Part shown: one piece after another, positions 18,651 through 28,207 of the stretch
Position numbering within the stretch: the first letter of the stretch is position 1
Layout: every line of letters begins with the position of its first letter
From: Streptomyces coeruleorubidus
GTDB lineage: Bacteria; Actinomycetota; Actinomycetes; Streptomycetales; Streptomycetaceae
DNA: 64,000 nucleotides
NCBI RefSeq assembly: GCF_028885415.1
Contig: NZ_CP118527.1
Coordinates: 2,542,001-2,606,000, forward strand
Reading direction: 5' to 3'
Notes under the pieces: model-generated
Seen by the model: only the letters and a program-made list of their open reading frames with translations
Database searches by the model: none
Told to the model about the DNA's origin: nothing
Translations under genes and position numbers: made by a program

Positions 18651-18683
18651 AGAGCGGGCGAACTTCCGGAGTTCGCCCGCTCT
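18651..18683 (+). terminator. Strong stem-loop terminator after the DsbA-like gene
   Basis: A perfect 13-base stem (AGAGCGGGCGAAC / GTTCGCCCGCTCT) with a seven-base loop lies 29 bases after the stop codon and separates this gene from phoD. Confidence 0.75.
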
Positions 18684-18692
18684 GGTCCATAC

Positions 18693-18710
18693 CGATCAGT
18701 AACCTGATCG
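18693..18710. promoter_or_regulatory. Operator-like palindrome adjoining the phoD start
   Basis: CGATCAG-TAAC-CTGATCG, with seven-base perfect arms, ends three bases before the GTG of phoD. It occupies the ribosome-binding region, so binding or folding would affect initiation. I see no convincing run of PHO-box direct repeats in the short 92-bp gap. Confidence 0.4.
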
Positions 18711-18713
18711 TCC

Positions 18714-20384
18714 GTGACCAGTCGATACAGATCATCGAAGCCGTCAGAGGACCTCAACTCCCTCACCCCGCGCCGCCGTACGGTCGTCAAGGCCGCGGCG
18801 GCGACCGCTGTCCTGGCCGGGCCGCTGGCAGCGACCCTGCCCGCGCGCGCCGTCGACCAGGCACCCGCCTTCCTGCACGGCGTCGCCTCCGGTGACCCCC
18901 TGCCGGACGGCGTCCTGCTGTGGACCCGCGTGACCCCGGTCCCGGAGGCGATACCCGGCTCCGGACTCGGTCCGGACACCGAGGTGAGCTGGATCGTCGC
19001 CAGGGACAAGGCGTTCAGCACCGTCGTCGCCAAGGGCTCCACCACCGCGACGGCCGCCTCCGACCACACCGTGAAGGCCGACATCCGCGGCCTGGAACCG
19101 GCCACCGACTACTGGTTCCGCTTCTCCGCCGGGGGCACCGACTCCCCCGCCGCCCGCACCCGCACCGCCCCGGCGGCCGACGCGGCCGTCACGGGCCTGC
19201 GCTTCGGCGTGGTCTCCTGCGCCAACTGGGAGGCCGGCTACTTCTCCGCGTACCGTCATCTCGCGGCCCGCGGCGACCTGGACGCCTGGCTGCACCTCGG
19301 CGACTACGTCTACGAGTACGGCACCGGCGAGTACGGCACCCGCGGCACGGTCGTCCGTCCGCACGCCCCGGCCCACGAGATCGTCACCCTCGCCGACTAC
19401 CGCGTCCGGCACGCGCGTTACAAGACCGACCCGGACCTCCAGGCACTGCACGCCGCGGCCCCGGTCGTGGCGATCTGGGACGACCACGAGTTCGCCAACG
19501 ACGCCTGGTCGGGCGGCGCGGAGAACCACACGGAGGGCGCCGAGGGCACCTGGTCCGCCCGCCAGGCCGCCGCCAAGCAGGCCTACTTCGAGTGGATGCC
19601 GGTGCGCCCGGCGATCGCGGGCACCACCTACCGCCGGCTGCGCTTCGGCAAGCTGGCCGACCTTTCACTGCTGGACCTGCGCTCCTTCCGCTCGCAGCAG
19701 GTCGAGGTGGGCAACGGCGAAGTCGACGACCCGGACCGCACGCTCACCGGCCGCGCCCAGCTGGACTGGCTGAAGGCGGGCCTGAAGGCGTCCGACACCA
19801 CCTGGCGGCTGGTCGGCAACTCGGTGATGGTCTCGCCGTTCGCCATCGGCTCGCTCTCCGCCGATCTGCTGAAGCCGCTGGCCAAGCTGCTGGGCCTGCC
19901 GCAGGAGGGCCTCGCCCTCAACACCGACCAGTGGGACGGCTACACCGACGACCGCCGCGAACTCCTCGCCCACCTGCGCGCGAACGCGATCCGCAACACG
20001 GTCTTCCTCACCGGCGACATCCACATGGCCTGGGCCAACGACGTGCCGGTGGACGCCGGTACGTACCCGCTGTCCCCCTCGGCCGCCACGGAGTTCGTCG
20101 TCACCTCGGTCACCTCCGACAACCTCGACGACATCGTCAAGGTCCCTCAGGGCACGGTCTCCGCGGTCGCCGCACCCGTGATCCGCGCCGCCAACCGGCA
20201 CGTCCACTGGGTCGACACCGACCGCCACGGCTACGGCGTCCTGGACATCACTGCCGAGCGGGCGCAGATGGACTACTACGTCCTGTCCGACCGCACGAAG
20301 CACGACGCCACCGCCACGTGGGCCCGCTCGTACCGCACGCGCAGCGGCACGCAGAAGATCGAACGCGTCCACGACCCGGTGTGA
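18714..20384 (+). CDS. phoD: Alkaline phosphatase PhoD, Tat-exported
   Basis: A secreted calcium/iron-type alkaline phosphatase or phosphodiesterase of 556 residues. The N-terminus carries a Tat signal ([14 protein letters not shown] near residues 18-31, ending at LPARA near 45). Metal-ligand segments are visible: [30 protein letters not shown] and LTGDIHMAW in the order of the PhoD family. GTG 18714 is the only start that keeps the full Tat signal. In Streptomyces phoD genes are generally phosphate-regulated; the gap upstream is short and filled by a terminator and a palindrome. Confidence 0.95.
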   Translation: MTSRYRSSKPSEDLNSLTPRRRTVVKAAAATAVLAGPLAATLPARAVDQAPAFLHGVASGDPLPDGVLLWTRVTPVPEAIPGSGLGPDTEVSWIVARDKAFSTVVAKGSTTATAASDHTVKADIRGLEPATDYWFRFSAGGTDSPAARTRTAPAADAAVTGLRFGVVSCANWEAGYFSAYRHLAARGDLDAWLHLGDYVYEYGTGEYGTRGTVVRPHAPAHEIVTLADYRVRHARYKTDPDLQALHAAAPVVAIWDDHEFANDAWSGGAENHTEGAEGTWSARQAAAKQAYFEWMPVRPAIAGTTYRRLRFGKLADLSLLDLRSFRSQQVEVGNGEVDDPDRTLTGRAQLDWLKAGLKASDTTWRLVGNSVMVSPFAIGSLSADLLKPLAKLLGLPQEGLALNTDQWDGYTDDRRELLAHLRANAIRNTVFLTGDIHMAWANDVPVDAGTYPLSPSAATEFVVTSVTSDNLDDIVKVPQGTVSAVAAPVIRAANRHVHWVDTDRHGYGVLDITAERAQMDYYVLSDRTKHDATATWARSYRTRSGTQKIERVHDPV

Positions 20385-20392
20385 AGCCGGCC

Positions 20393-20962
20393 CTACAAGC
20401 TGTCGAGGAAGCCGAGCGCCACCCGCCAGGTGGCCTCGGCGGCCTCCTCGTCGTAGTCCGGCAGGTCGGGATCGGTGTAGAGGTGACCGGCCCCGGCATA
20501 CCGGTACACCTCGACGTCGGCGCCGGTCCGGCCCATCTGGAGGTACCAGGCGCTGAGCCAGTCGTCCGTCTCGAACGGGTCCGGCTCCGCCACGTGCAGC
20601 TGGACCGGCAGCTCGTCCACCGTGACGCCCGGCGCGATGTCCGACGTGCCGTGCAGGAGCAGCAGCCCGCGCGCCTTGTCGTCGCCGAGGGCGAGGGTCT
20701 GGGCGATGGATGCGCCGAGCGAGAACCCCGCGTAGACCAGCCCGCGCTCGGAGTAGGGCGCGGCGGCCAGCACGGCCCGCTTCAGCAGCTCCTCCTTGCC
20801 GATCTTCTCCTTGTGCTCCATGCCCTCCTCGACCGTGTCGAACGTGCGCCCCTCGAAGAGGTCGGGCGTCCACACCTCGTGTCCGGCCGCGCGCAACCGG
20901 TCGGCGGCCTGGAGCACCGCGGGCCGCAGCCCATGGGTCGAGTGAAAGAGCATGATGTCCAT
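20393..20962 (-). CDS. Dienelactone-hydrolase-like alpha/beta hydrolase
   Basis: A 189-residue alpha/beta hydrolase of the dienelactone hydrolase family. The nucleophile elbow is YAGFSLGAS near residues 97-105, with serine where the founding enzyme has cysteine. The later Asp is within LPDYDEEA or AEPDPFETDDW, and the His is in YAGAGHLYTD near 160. A cytoplasmic location is likely, since no signal peptide is seen. ATG 20960-20962 begins at the first strand. The substrate is unknown. It converges on phoD with an eight-base gap and is divergent from the MscS-like gene. Confidence 0.88.
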   Translation of the reverse strand: MDIMLFHSTHGLRPAVLQAADRLRAAGHEVWTPDLFEGRTFDTVEEGMEHKEKIGKEELLKRAVLAAAPYSERGLVYAGFSLGASIAQTLALGDDKARGLLLLHGTSDIAPGVTVDELPVQLHVAEPDPFETDDWLSAWYLQMGRTGADVEVYRYAGAGHLYTDPDLPDYDEEAAEATWRVALGFLDSL

Positions 20963-21069
20963 GAGGCCATGGTGCCAGCCGGGTGTGACAACGCCGGATC
21001 ACGGCACTACCCACGACCGCGCCGAACTCACATGTTCATGCACCCCGGGAGCCGGTTAGGTTCGGGGGC

Positions 21070-22194
21070 ATGGAGAACCTGCTACGACCGCTGATCGTGG
21101 TCGGTGGCTCGGTCGTGCTCACGCTGGTGATCGGCTGGGCCACCGACTTCCTGCTGCGCAAGGCCGACGAACGGCACCACGAGACCCCGCTGTGGGGGCT
21201 GCTCCGCCGCGGCCGCATCCCCTACCAGCTGCTGCTGTGTGCGGCCCTGCTGCGAGGGTCGTACGACGAGGCGCAACTGCTGGAGAGTCGCGACGAGGGC
21301 ATCGGCCGGGCGCTGACGCTTGTGCTGATCGGGTCGGCCGCCTGGCTGGTCATCCGGATCGCGGCGGCGATCGTCGAGACGTCGTACAGCCGGTACGCCA
21401 GCGCCCGGGCCCACCGCGACCCGGCCAGGGTCCGCCGGGTGCGCACCCAGGTGACGCTGATCATGCGGGTGGTGTCCGCGATCGTCGGCGTGGTGGCGGC
21501 GGCGAGCATGCTGCTGACGTTCCCGGCGTTCCGCGCGGCGGGTGCCTCGCTGCTGGCCTCGGCCGGCATCCTCGGCATCGTCGCCGGTGTCGCCGCGCAG
21601 TCCACGCTGAGCAACATGTTCGCCGGGTTCCAGATCGCCTTCGGCGACATGGTGCGCATCGGGGACACCGTCGTCGTGGACGGCGAGTGGGGCACGGTAG
21701 AGGAGATCACGCTGACGTTCCTGACCGTGCGCACCTGGGACGAGCGGCGGATCACCATGCCGGTGTCGTACTTCACGTCCAAGCCGTTCGAGAACTGGTC
21801 GCGCGGCACGCCGCAGATGACCGGCACCGTCTTCTGGCACGTCGACCACACGGCCCCCGTCGACGCGATGCGCGAGAAGCTCCGCGACATCCTGCGCGAG
21901 TGCCCGGCCTGGGACGGCCGTGCCTACGACCTGTCCGTCACGGACACCACCCCGAACACCATGCAGGTGCGGGCCCTGGTGACCGCCAAGGACGCGGACG
22001 ACATCTGGACCGTGCGGGTCACCGTCCGCGAGCAGATGGTCCGCTGGCTGGCCGACGAGCACCCCTACGCCCTGCCCCGGGTCAACACGGCGGACGCGAT
22101 CCTGCCGCCGTCCCGAAACGGCCACCGCCCGTCCCACGACGGCGTCCCGCCCCAGCAGCGCCGCTTCCACGGCTCGCCGAGGCCGGAGCGCTGA
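21070..22194 (+). CDS. MscS-family mechanosensitive channel
   Basis: A 374-residue small-conductance mechanosensitive channel homologue. Four hydrophobic segments are visible. The last (about residues 155-190, ASLLASAGILGIVAGVAAQSTLSNMFAGFQIAF) is the Gly/Ala-rich pore helix continuing into the beta domain, marked by GDMVRIGDTVVVDGEWGTVEEITLTFLTVRTWDERRITMP. The C-terminal 40 residues are basic and proline-rich. It would release solutes on hypo-osmotic shock. ATG 21070 is well placed. It converges with the antiporter gene. Confidence 0.93.
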   Translation: MENLLRPLIVVGGSVVLTLVIGWATDFLLRKADERHHETPLWGLLRRGRIPYQLLLCAALLRGSYDEAQLLESRDEGIGRALTLVLIGSAAWLVIRIAAAIVETSYSRYASARAHRDPARVRRVRTQVTLIMRVVSAIVGVVAAASMLLTFPAFRAAGASLLASAGILGIVAGVAAQSTLSNMFAGFQIAFGDMVRIGDTVVVDGEWGTVEEITLTFLTVRTWDERRITMPVSYFTSKPFENWSRGTPQMTGTVFWHVDHTAPVDAMREKLRDILRECPAWDGRAYDLSVTDTTPNTMQVRALVTAKDADDIWTVRVTVREQMVRWLADEHPYALPRVNTADAILPPSRNGHRPSHDGVPPQQRRFHGSPRPER

Positions 22195-22246
22195 CGAAAA
22201 GGGCAAGCAGCTCCGGGCGGGCCCGCAGGCGGGGAAAGCCAAGAGC

Positions 22247-23833
22247 TCACCGCATCGACCGCACATCAAGATGCCGCAGCACCCGGTCCACCACCTCCGG
22301 GTCCGCCCCCGGCTCGCTCCGCGCCGCCAGCACCTCATGCCGCGCCGCACTCAGCATCTCCTGCTGGATCCGCCGCACCCGCTTCAGCCGCCGGGCCCGC
22401 TCCTGATAGGCCTCCCGCCGCTCGTCCTCGGCCACCTCGGGACTGATCCGCACCGCGATGTCGAACGCTCGCCGCACCATCTGCTCGGACAACTCCTCCG
22501 GCAGTTCCTCGACTTCCTCGATCTCCCGGAGCCTGCGCTTCGCCGCCTTGGACGCCCGGATCGCCAGCGCCTTCGCGAACTCCTTCTCGACATCCGTGTC
22601 GGCCCGCACCCCCAGCGACCGCACCAGCCACGGCAACGTCAGCCCCTGCACCACCAACGTCGCCATGATCACCCCGAACGCGATGAAGATGATCTCGTCC
22701 CGGCTGGGGAACGGCGCCCCCGCATCGGTCTGAAGCGGAATGGCCAGCACCAGCGCGACCGAGGCCACCCCGCGCATCCCCGACCACCACATCACCACGG
22801 TCTCGCGCCAGCTCACCGGGATGTCCTCGTCGTAGTCCCGCCGCGCGTGCAGCCGCTTCGTCAGCCAGGTCGCCGGCAGCAGCCACAACAGCCGTACGAA
22901 CACGACCACGCAGACGACCACCGCCGCCCACCCGAGCAACTCCCCCCAGCGGCCGGACGCCGTGTGGATCGCGTTGTGCAGCTCCAGCCCGACCAGCCCG
23001 AACGCGACGCCGGTGACGAGCGTGTCGACGATGTTCCAGAACGTGTGCCCGGCCAGCCGCGTCATGACGTCGTCGGCGTCGGCCCCGTACTCCGCGAGGA
23101 ACAGCGCGGTGGTCAGCACGGCGAGCACTCCGGACCCGTGCAGTTCCTCGGCCATGACGTACGAGGCGTACGGCACCAGCAGGGTCAGCCCGATCTGCAG
23201 GGTCGCGTCCCCGAGCAGTTCCATCAGCTTGTTCGCGCCCCAGCCCAGCGCGAGGCCCACGGCCACCGCCACCACGCCCGACAGCACCAGATCGAGCCCG
23301 GCCTTCCAGGGTGAGAACGTCCCGCTGACGGCGGCGGCGATCGCCACGTGGTAAAGGACGATGGCCGTCACGTCGTTGAACAGCCCCTCGCCCTCCAGGA
23401 TCGACACCAGCCGGCGCGGCAGCCCCAGTTGCCCGGCGACGGCGGTCGCCGCGACCGGGTCCGGCGGCGCGACCAGCGCGCCGAGCGCGAACGCCGCGGC
23501 CAGCGGCAGCCCCGGCACGATCGCGTTGGCAGCGGCCGCCACACAGGCCATGGTGACGAACACCAGCGCCACGGCCAGCAGGAAGATCGGCCTCTTGTTC
23601 GCCGCGAACTGCCGCCAGGACGTGCGCCGCACCGCGGCGTACAGCAGCGGCGGCAACAGCAGCGGCAGGATCAGGTCCGGCGGGATCTGGACGTTCGGTA
23701 CGAAGTCGAGCAGCGCGAGGACTATGCCCAGGAGCGTCATCAGCACCGGCGCGGGCACACTGAGCCGGTCTCCGACCGGGACGCTGATCACGGCCCCGAG
23801 CAGCAGCACGAACAGCAGGGCCAACTGATCCAC
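22247..23833 (-). CDS. CPA1-family Na+/H+ antiporter
   Basis: A 528-residue cation/proton antiporter with about 12 membrane segments. The ion-binding region ALGALVAPPDPVAATAVAGQLGLP (about residues 117-140) and the EGEGLFNDVTAIVLY segment (about 147-161) with its conserved acidic residues are typical of CPA1. The C-terminal about 130 residues are charged, helical and cytoplasmic (EIEEVEELPEELSEQ), a likely regulatory tail. GTG 23831-23833 is the start, directly before the first membrane segment. Confidence 0.94.
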   Translation of the reverse strand: MDQLALLFVLLLGAVISVPVGDRLSVPAPVLMTLLGIVLALLDFVPNVQIPPDLILPLLLPPLLYAAVRRTSWRQFAANKRPIFLLAVALVFVTMACVAAAANAIVPGLPLAAAFALGALVAPPDPVAATAVAGQLGLPRRLVSILEGEGLFNDVTAIVLYHVAIAAAVSGTFSPWKAGLDLVLSGVVAVAVGLALGWGANKLMELLGDATLQIGLTLLVPYASYVMAEELHGSGVLAVLTTALFLAEYGADADDVMTRLAGHTFWNIVDTLVTGVAFGLVGLELHNAIHTASGRWGELLGWAAVVVCVVVFVRLLWLLPATWLTKRLHARRDYDEDIPVSWRETVVMWWSGMRGVASVALVLAIPLQTDAGAPFPSRDEIIFIAFGVIMATLVVQGLTLPWLVRSLGVRADTDVEKEFAKALAIRASKAAKRRLREIEEVEELPEELSEQMVRRAFDIAVRISPEVAEDERREAYQERARRLKRVRRIQQEMLSAARHEVLAARSEPGADPEVVDRVLRHLDVRSMR

Positions 23834-23928
23834 GGTCAGCGCTCCGGAAGGTCAAACGTTCACACGACTGACCTCAAGCCTGCCACGCAACTCTCAGGAC
23901 AAACCGTTTCGGCACCCTTCATGACGGG

Positions 23929-24408
23929 CTAAAGCGAACGCCACATCGCCTGGTGCGCGATGCCCGCCTCCAAGTACTCCGGCCCGTACGCCTCGTAGCC
24001 GAGCCGCTCGTAGAAGCCCAGCGCGTGCGTCTGGGCGTGCAGGTCAACGGCCGCGAGACCACGCGCACGTGCCGCGTCCTCGATGGCTCGCACCAGGGCG
24101 ACGCCGACACCGAGCCCGCGCGCGTGGGCGGCCACGGCGAGCCGGCCGAGAGAGCCCACGGACGGGTCGGCTCCGGTCTGCGCCACGGCCGCCTCCCCGA
24201 GCAGCAGCCGTCCGGTCCCGAGCGGCACGCCGTCCTCCCGGACCGCCAGCACATGGACGGCGCCCGGGTCGTACGCGTCGTACTCGATGTCCTCCGGCAC
24301 GCCCTGCTCGCCGACGAAGACCTCCTTGCGCACCGCGAAGCACGCCTCACGGTCGGCCGGGTCCTCGGCGACCCGCACCACGTACGACGACGCCGGCCTC
24401 CCGCTCAT
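23929..24408 (-). CDS. GNAT-family N-acetyltransferase
   Basis: A 159-residue GCN5-related acetyltransferase of the ElaA-like kind. The N-terminal [24 protein letters not shown] block (about residues 23-46) and the acetyl-CoA loop [22 protein letters not shown] (about 93-113) are seen, followed by [30 protein letters not shown] 24406-24408 overlaps the upstream pseudouridine synthase stop by four bases, so it is co-translated with that gene. The acetyl acceptor is unknown. Confidence 0.92.
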   Translation of the reverse strand: MSGRPASSYVVRVAEDPADREACFAVRKEVFVGEQGVPEDIEYDAYDPGAVHVLAVREDGVPLGTGRLLLGEAAVAQTGADPSVGSLGRLAVAAHARGLGVGVALVRAIEDAARARGLAAVDLHAQTHALGFYERLGYEAYGPEYLEAGIAHQAMWRSL

Positions 24409-25349
24409 GCGTACGTCTCCTCCCGGACCTGGTCCAACGCCTTCTGGAGGTCCTCCGGGTACTCGCAGGAGAACTCCGCCCACTGCCCGTCCCCGGGGTG
24501 CTCGAAGCCGAGCCGCACCGCGTGCAGCCACTGGCGGGTCAGATGGAGCCGCTTGGCGAGCGTCGGGTCGGCGCCGTACGTCAGGTCGCCGACGCAGGGG
24601 TGCCGGTGGGCTGCCATGTGGACGCGGATCTGGTGCGTGCGGCCGGTCTCCAGCTTCACGTCGAGCAGGGACGCCGCGCGGAAGGCCTCGATCAGGTCGT
24701 AGTGCGTCACGGACGGCTTTCCCTCGGCCGTGACCGCCCACTTGTAGTCGTGCTGCGGGTGCCGCCCGATGGGCGCGTCGATGGTGCCGCTGGTCGGGTC
24801 GGGGTGGCCCTGGACGAGCGTGTGGTACCGCTTGTCGACCGTGCGCTCCTTGAACTGGCGCTTCAGCGACGTGTACGCGTACTCCGACTTGGCGACCACC
24901 ATCAGCCCGGACGTGCCGACGTCGAGCCGGTGCACGATGCCCTGGCGCTCCGCGGCCCCGGAGGTCGAGATCCGGTACCCGGCGGCGGCCAGGCCCCCGA
25001 TGACGGTCGGGCCCGTCCAGCCCGGCGACGGGTGCGCGGCCACGCCCACCGGCTTGACGATCACGACCACGTCATCGTCGTCGTGCACGATCTCCATGCC
25101 CTCGACCGGCTCGGCCACCACCTGCACCGGCGCGGGCGCCTGCGGCATCTCGACCTCCAGCCAGGCGCCGCCGTGCACGCGCTCCGACTTGCCGACCACC
25201 GATCCGTCGACCGTGACCTTCCCCGCGGCGGCGAGCTCGGCCGCCTTGGTCCGGGAGAAGCCGAACATGCGGGAGATGGCGGCGTCGACGCGCTCGCCCT
25301 CCAGTCCGTCGGGCACGGGCAGGGTACGGATCTCGGGAATCGTGCTCAC
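24405..25349 (-). CDS. RluA/RluD-family pseudouridine synthase
   Basis: A 314-residue 23S-rRNA-type pseudouridine synthase. An N-terminal S4 RNA-binding domain (about residues 16-75, [29 protein letters not shown]) is followed by the catalytic domain, with the aspartate in [18 protein letters not shown] near residue 143 and the downstream RTHQIRVHM motif near 240. GTG 25347-25349 is the start. It is 65 bases downstream of lspA and overlaps the GNAT gene by four bases, the common lspA-rluD arrangement. The exact uridine modified is not readable from sequence. Confidence 0.95.
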   Translation of the reverse strand: MSTIPEIRTLPVPDGLEGERVDAAISRMFGFSRTKAAELAAAGKVTVDGSVVGKSERVHGGAWLEVEMPQAPAPVQVVAEPVEGMEIVHDDDDVVVIVKPVGVAAHPSPGWTGPTVIGGLAAAGYRISTSGAAERQGIVHRLDVGTSGLMVVAKSEYAYTSLKRQFKERTVDKRYHTLVQGHPDPTSGTIDAPIGRHPQHDYKWAVTAEGKPSVTHYDLIEAFRAASLLDVKLETGRTHQIRVHMAAHRHPCVGDLTYGADPTLAKRLHLTRQWLHAVRLGFEHPGDGQWAEFSCEYPEDLQKALDQVREETYA

Positions 25350-25414
25350 CCGTCGAGTATGCCGGACGGGTGAGACAGCCCCGTACGGAGCCTGTGGACA
25401 AACCCCTCGCGGGC

Positions 25415-26107
25415 TCAGTCCTTGTGGACGGTCCCGTCAGGGTCGAGCCCCTTGAACGACAGCAGCACGATCAGGATGCCGCCGCACACGATCGCCGAGT
25501 CGGCCAGATTGAAGACGGCGAAGTGCTTGGGCGCGATGAAGTCCACGACCGCGCCCTCGAAGACGCCCGGCGCCCGGAAGATCCGGTCGGTGAGGTTGCC
25601 CAGCGCACCGCCGAGCAGCAGGCCGAGCGCGATCGCCCAGGGCAGGCTGTAGAGCTTGCGGGCGAGCCGGGCGATCACCACGATCACCGCCGCCGCGATC
25701 ATGGTGAAGATCACCGTGAAGGCCTCGCCGAAGCCGAAGGCCGCGCCCGCGTTGCGGATCGCCTCGAACCTCAGCCAGTCCCCGATGATCTCGATGGGCG
25801 GGTGGTGCTCCAGCTTGGCCACCACGATCATCTTGCTGATGAGGTCGAGGGCGTACGCGAACGTGGCGACCGCGAACAGGACCGCGATCCGGCGCTTGCC
25901 CCGGGTCCGCCCGGCCGCCGCCGGCTCATCCGTACCGGACGCCCCGGCGGCCGCCGCCTCGTCGGAGCCGGACCCGCCGGCCGGGGCCCGGGTGCCCTCG
26001 GAGTCGGCGCGCTCGCCCGGCGCCGCGCCCTCGCCGGGCCGCTCCCGCCCGGTACCGGCCGCGTCCGGTGTATCCGGCGTACCGATGATGCGCTCCGCCT
26101 CTGCCAC
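25415..26107 (-). CDS. lspA: Lipoprotein signal peptidase LspA with long N-terminal extension
   Basis: Membrane aspartyl protease (signal peptidase II) that cuts prolipoproteins at the lipobox cysteine. The core has four membrane segments. The catalytic aspartates are in GNLTDRIFR (near residue 172) and [10 protein letters not shown] (near 203), and the conserved N of [10 protein letters not shown] is near 118. The first about 72 residues are a low-complexity Gly/Ala/Glu tail not found in the 160-170-residue core enzyme. GTG 26105-26107 is the given start; no later start near the core is as good. It is co-directional with the pseudouridine synthase. Confidence 0.95.
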   Translation of the reverse strand: MAEAERIIGTPDTPDAAGTGRERPGEGAAPGERADSEGTRAPAGGSGSDEAAAAGASGTDEPAAAGRTRGKRRIAVLFAVATFAYALDLISKMIVVAKLEHHPPIEIIGDWLRFEAIRNAGAAFGFGEAFTVIFTMIAAAVIVVIARLARKLYSLPWAIALGLLLGGALGNLTDRIFRAPGVFEGAVVDFIAPKHFAVFNLADSAIVCGGILIVLLSFKGLDPDGTVHKD

Positions 26108-26196
26108 GTGAGTCCCTCAACCTAGGTGCCTGACTGAGGACGAGGGTACGGCACACCCCGGGCGTCCCACGTGCTCAGGAGGCATTCGGCGGCCGG

Positions 26197-27582
26197 TCAG
26201 TACCGGCGCTCCTGCTTCTGCTTGCACTCCACGCACAGAGTGGCCCGCGGGAAGGCCTGCATGCGGGCCTTGCCGATGGGGTTGCCGCAGTTCTCGCACA
26301 GGCCGTAGGTACCTGCGTCGAGGCGTTCGAGGGCCCGCTCGGTCTGGACGAGCATCTCGCGCGCGTTGGCGGCCAGCGCCAGCTCGTGCTCGCGCGTGAC
26401 GTTCTTGCTGCCGGTGTCCGCCTCGTCGTGGCCGGCGCCGTCCCCGGAATCCCGCATCAGACCGGCGAGCGACCGCTCCGACGACTCGAGCTCCTCACGC
26501 AGCCGGGTCTCCTCGGACGTCAGCTCGGCACGCGCCTCCTCGACCTCCGCCTCCGTCCAGGGGTCCTCGCCCGGGCGTACCGCGAGCTCACCTGGCTCCG
26601 CCGCGGCCGCCCGTGCCTTCGGAACAGCGGTCTTGGCCGCCGTTGCCGTGCCAGGAGTCTTCTTCGCACCCACCGTCGTCGCTCCCGTCTGCTGGGCGGC
26701 CTCGGCCGCACCCGCCTTCTTGGCCGTGCTGCTCCCGGCCGTGTCCTGTGTGACCGCGCCGGTCCGGGCAGCACCCTTCCCGACCGCGCCCTTCGTGGTG
26801 GTGCTCTCGCCTCCGGCGCGAACGCCCTCGGCTTCGACGCCCTTCTTCCCGACCCCGGCCTTGGCGCCTTTCACCCTCCTGACAGCGGCCTTCTTTTCCG
26901 CCGCCTTCTTGGCCGCCGTCTCCTTGGCAGCCATCTCCTTGGCAGCCATCTCCTTGGCCGCCGCCTTCTCAGCCAGGGCCTTCTTGGCAGCCGCCTTCTT
27001 GGCCGGGGCTTTCTTGACCGCGGCCTTCTTGGCTGCCGTCTTCTTGGCCACCGTCTCTCTGGTCGCCACCTTCTCGGCTGCCGACTCTCTGGCCGCCGCC
27101 TTCTTCGCCGAGGCTTTCCCGACCGTGGCCTCCTTGGCCGCCGTCTCCTTGGCCGTCGTCTCCTCGGCCGTCGTCTCCTCGGCCGCCGCCTTCTTGGCCG
27201 GAGCCTTTCCCGCCGCCCCCTTCTTGGCCGCCGTCTTCCCGGCTGCCCCCTTCTTGGCCGGATCCTTGCCGGATCCTTTCTTAGCCGAATCCTCGGCCGC
27301 GGCCCCCTTGGTCACCACTTTCCTGGCCACGGCTTTCTCAGCCTTGGCCACCGCTTTCTCGGCCACGGCCTTGCCGGCCGTCACCTTCCTGACAGCCGCC
27401 CTCGTCTTCTTGACAGCCGCCTTCGTCCCCTCGGTCGCCTTCCCGGCCGCCCCCTTCGCCACCCGCCCCGCCGAGCCCCCCTGCGTGGTCTTCTTCCCGC
27501 CCACATCCTTGGCCGCACCGCCGGAGGCCTCCGCGGACCTGCCGGACGCCGGCTGCTGTACGGCGGTCTTCTTCGCCACCAT
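26197..27582 (-). CDS. TraR/DksA zinc-finger protein with lysine/alanine histone-H1-like repeats
   Basis: A 461-residue two-part protein. Residues about 1-330 are dominated by KKAAAKK-, AKETAAKE- and APAKKAAAK-type repeats like histone H1 tails. Residues about 345-461 form a DksA/TraR domain with an acidic coiled coil (EVEEARAELTSEETRLREEL) and a zinc finger of form CENCGNPIG...CVECK near 430-455. ATG 27580-27582 has GAAGGGG upstream. The likely role is binding nucleoid DNA and/or RNA polymerase. I recall, without being able to check, that an S. coelicolor relative was found in nucleoid preparations. Confidence 0.9.
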   Translation of the reverse strand: MVAKKTAVQQPASGRSAEASGGAAKDVGGKKTTQGGSAGRVAKGAAGKATEGTKAAVKKTRAAVRKVTAGKAVAEKAVAKAEKAVARKVVTKGAAAEDSAKKGSGKDPAKKGAAGKTAAKKGAAGKAPAKKAAAEETTAEETTAKETAAKEATVGKASAKKAAARESAAEKVATRETVAKKTAAKKAAVKKAPAKKAAAKKALAEKAAAKEMAAKEMAAKETAAKKAAEKKAAVRRVKGAKAGVGKKGVEAEGVRAGGESTTTKGAVGKGAARTGAVTQDTAGSSTAKKAGAAEAAQQTGATTVGAKKTPGTATAAKTAVPKARAAAAEPGELAVRPGEDPWTEAEVEEARAELTSEETRLREELESSERSLAGLMRDSGDGAGHDEADTGSKNVTREHELALAANAREMLVQTERALERLDAGTYGLCENCGNPIGKARMQAFPRATLCVECKQKQERRY

Positions 27583-27889
27583 GGCCGCGGCCCCTTCACA
27601 TATTGTGATCTTGCTCGCGAATCGTGCTGGGACGATAAATCGACTTGAGTCCCGCGGCAACGGGGCACACCGCCCGATTCGCCCGCCTCGCGCACGCCGC
27701 GCGGCGAACCTGCATCCGTTGTGCCCAGCTCCCCGCCCGGTAATCCGCCGAGCCGGACGTCCCAGGATCCGAACACCTATACCTCGCCATTCGGGTCATC
27801 AAACCCATACGTCACCCACAATGGCGTCCCTGACGTCTCCCCCTCCCCGAGCGCCCCGGAAAAGCGGTCGGCCGCTGTCCGCGCGGCGC

Positions 27890-28205
27890 CGTACACTGGG
27901 CGGAGCGAAAAGCGTGGATGGGGACGAGTAGCGGCGTACGCAGCCCAGAGCGACCCGGGGACGGTGGAAGCCCGGGGGCGAGCGCGGCGTGAAGATCACC
28001 CCGGAGCCGCCGGAAGAAAACCGCAGCCGAGCGCCGCGGCCAGTAGAACCGGCATCGCGACCCCAATGAGGGGGCTCACCGGCGCACACCCCGCGCCGGA
28101 GGGCCAAGGAGGGTGGTACCGCGGGAGCGCGCCGAAGGCGGCGCAGGCAGACGTAGCTCTCGTCCCTCCGGACGGAAGGCAGCAAGTCCGCCGGAGGAAG
28201 CCCGC
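27890..28205 (+). promoter_or_regulatory. T-box riboswitch leader of ileS (translational type)
   Basis: The conserved T-box sequence AGGGTGGTACCGCG is at 28110-28123. Upstream is a leader with GGATGGGGACGAGTAG and GGTGGAAGC elements, and an ATC isoleucine codon at 27995-27997 in a short stem that fits the specifier of the very short stem I used in actinobacterial ileS leaders. Near the end, CCTCCGG (28165-28171) can pair with CCGGAGG (28191-28197), hiding the Shine-Dalgarno sequence, so control is at translation rather than by a terminator. A TACACT -10-like hexamer at 27892 may mark transcription. The remaining sequence from 27583 to 27890 holds the divergent promoters and no gene. Confidence 0.88.
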
Positions 28206-28207
28206 TG

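Noticed and set aside
28001..28100. Small ORFs on the minus strand in the ileS leader
   Set aside because: No ribosome sites and the sequence is accounted for by the T-box structure.
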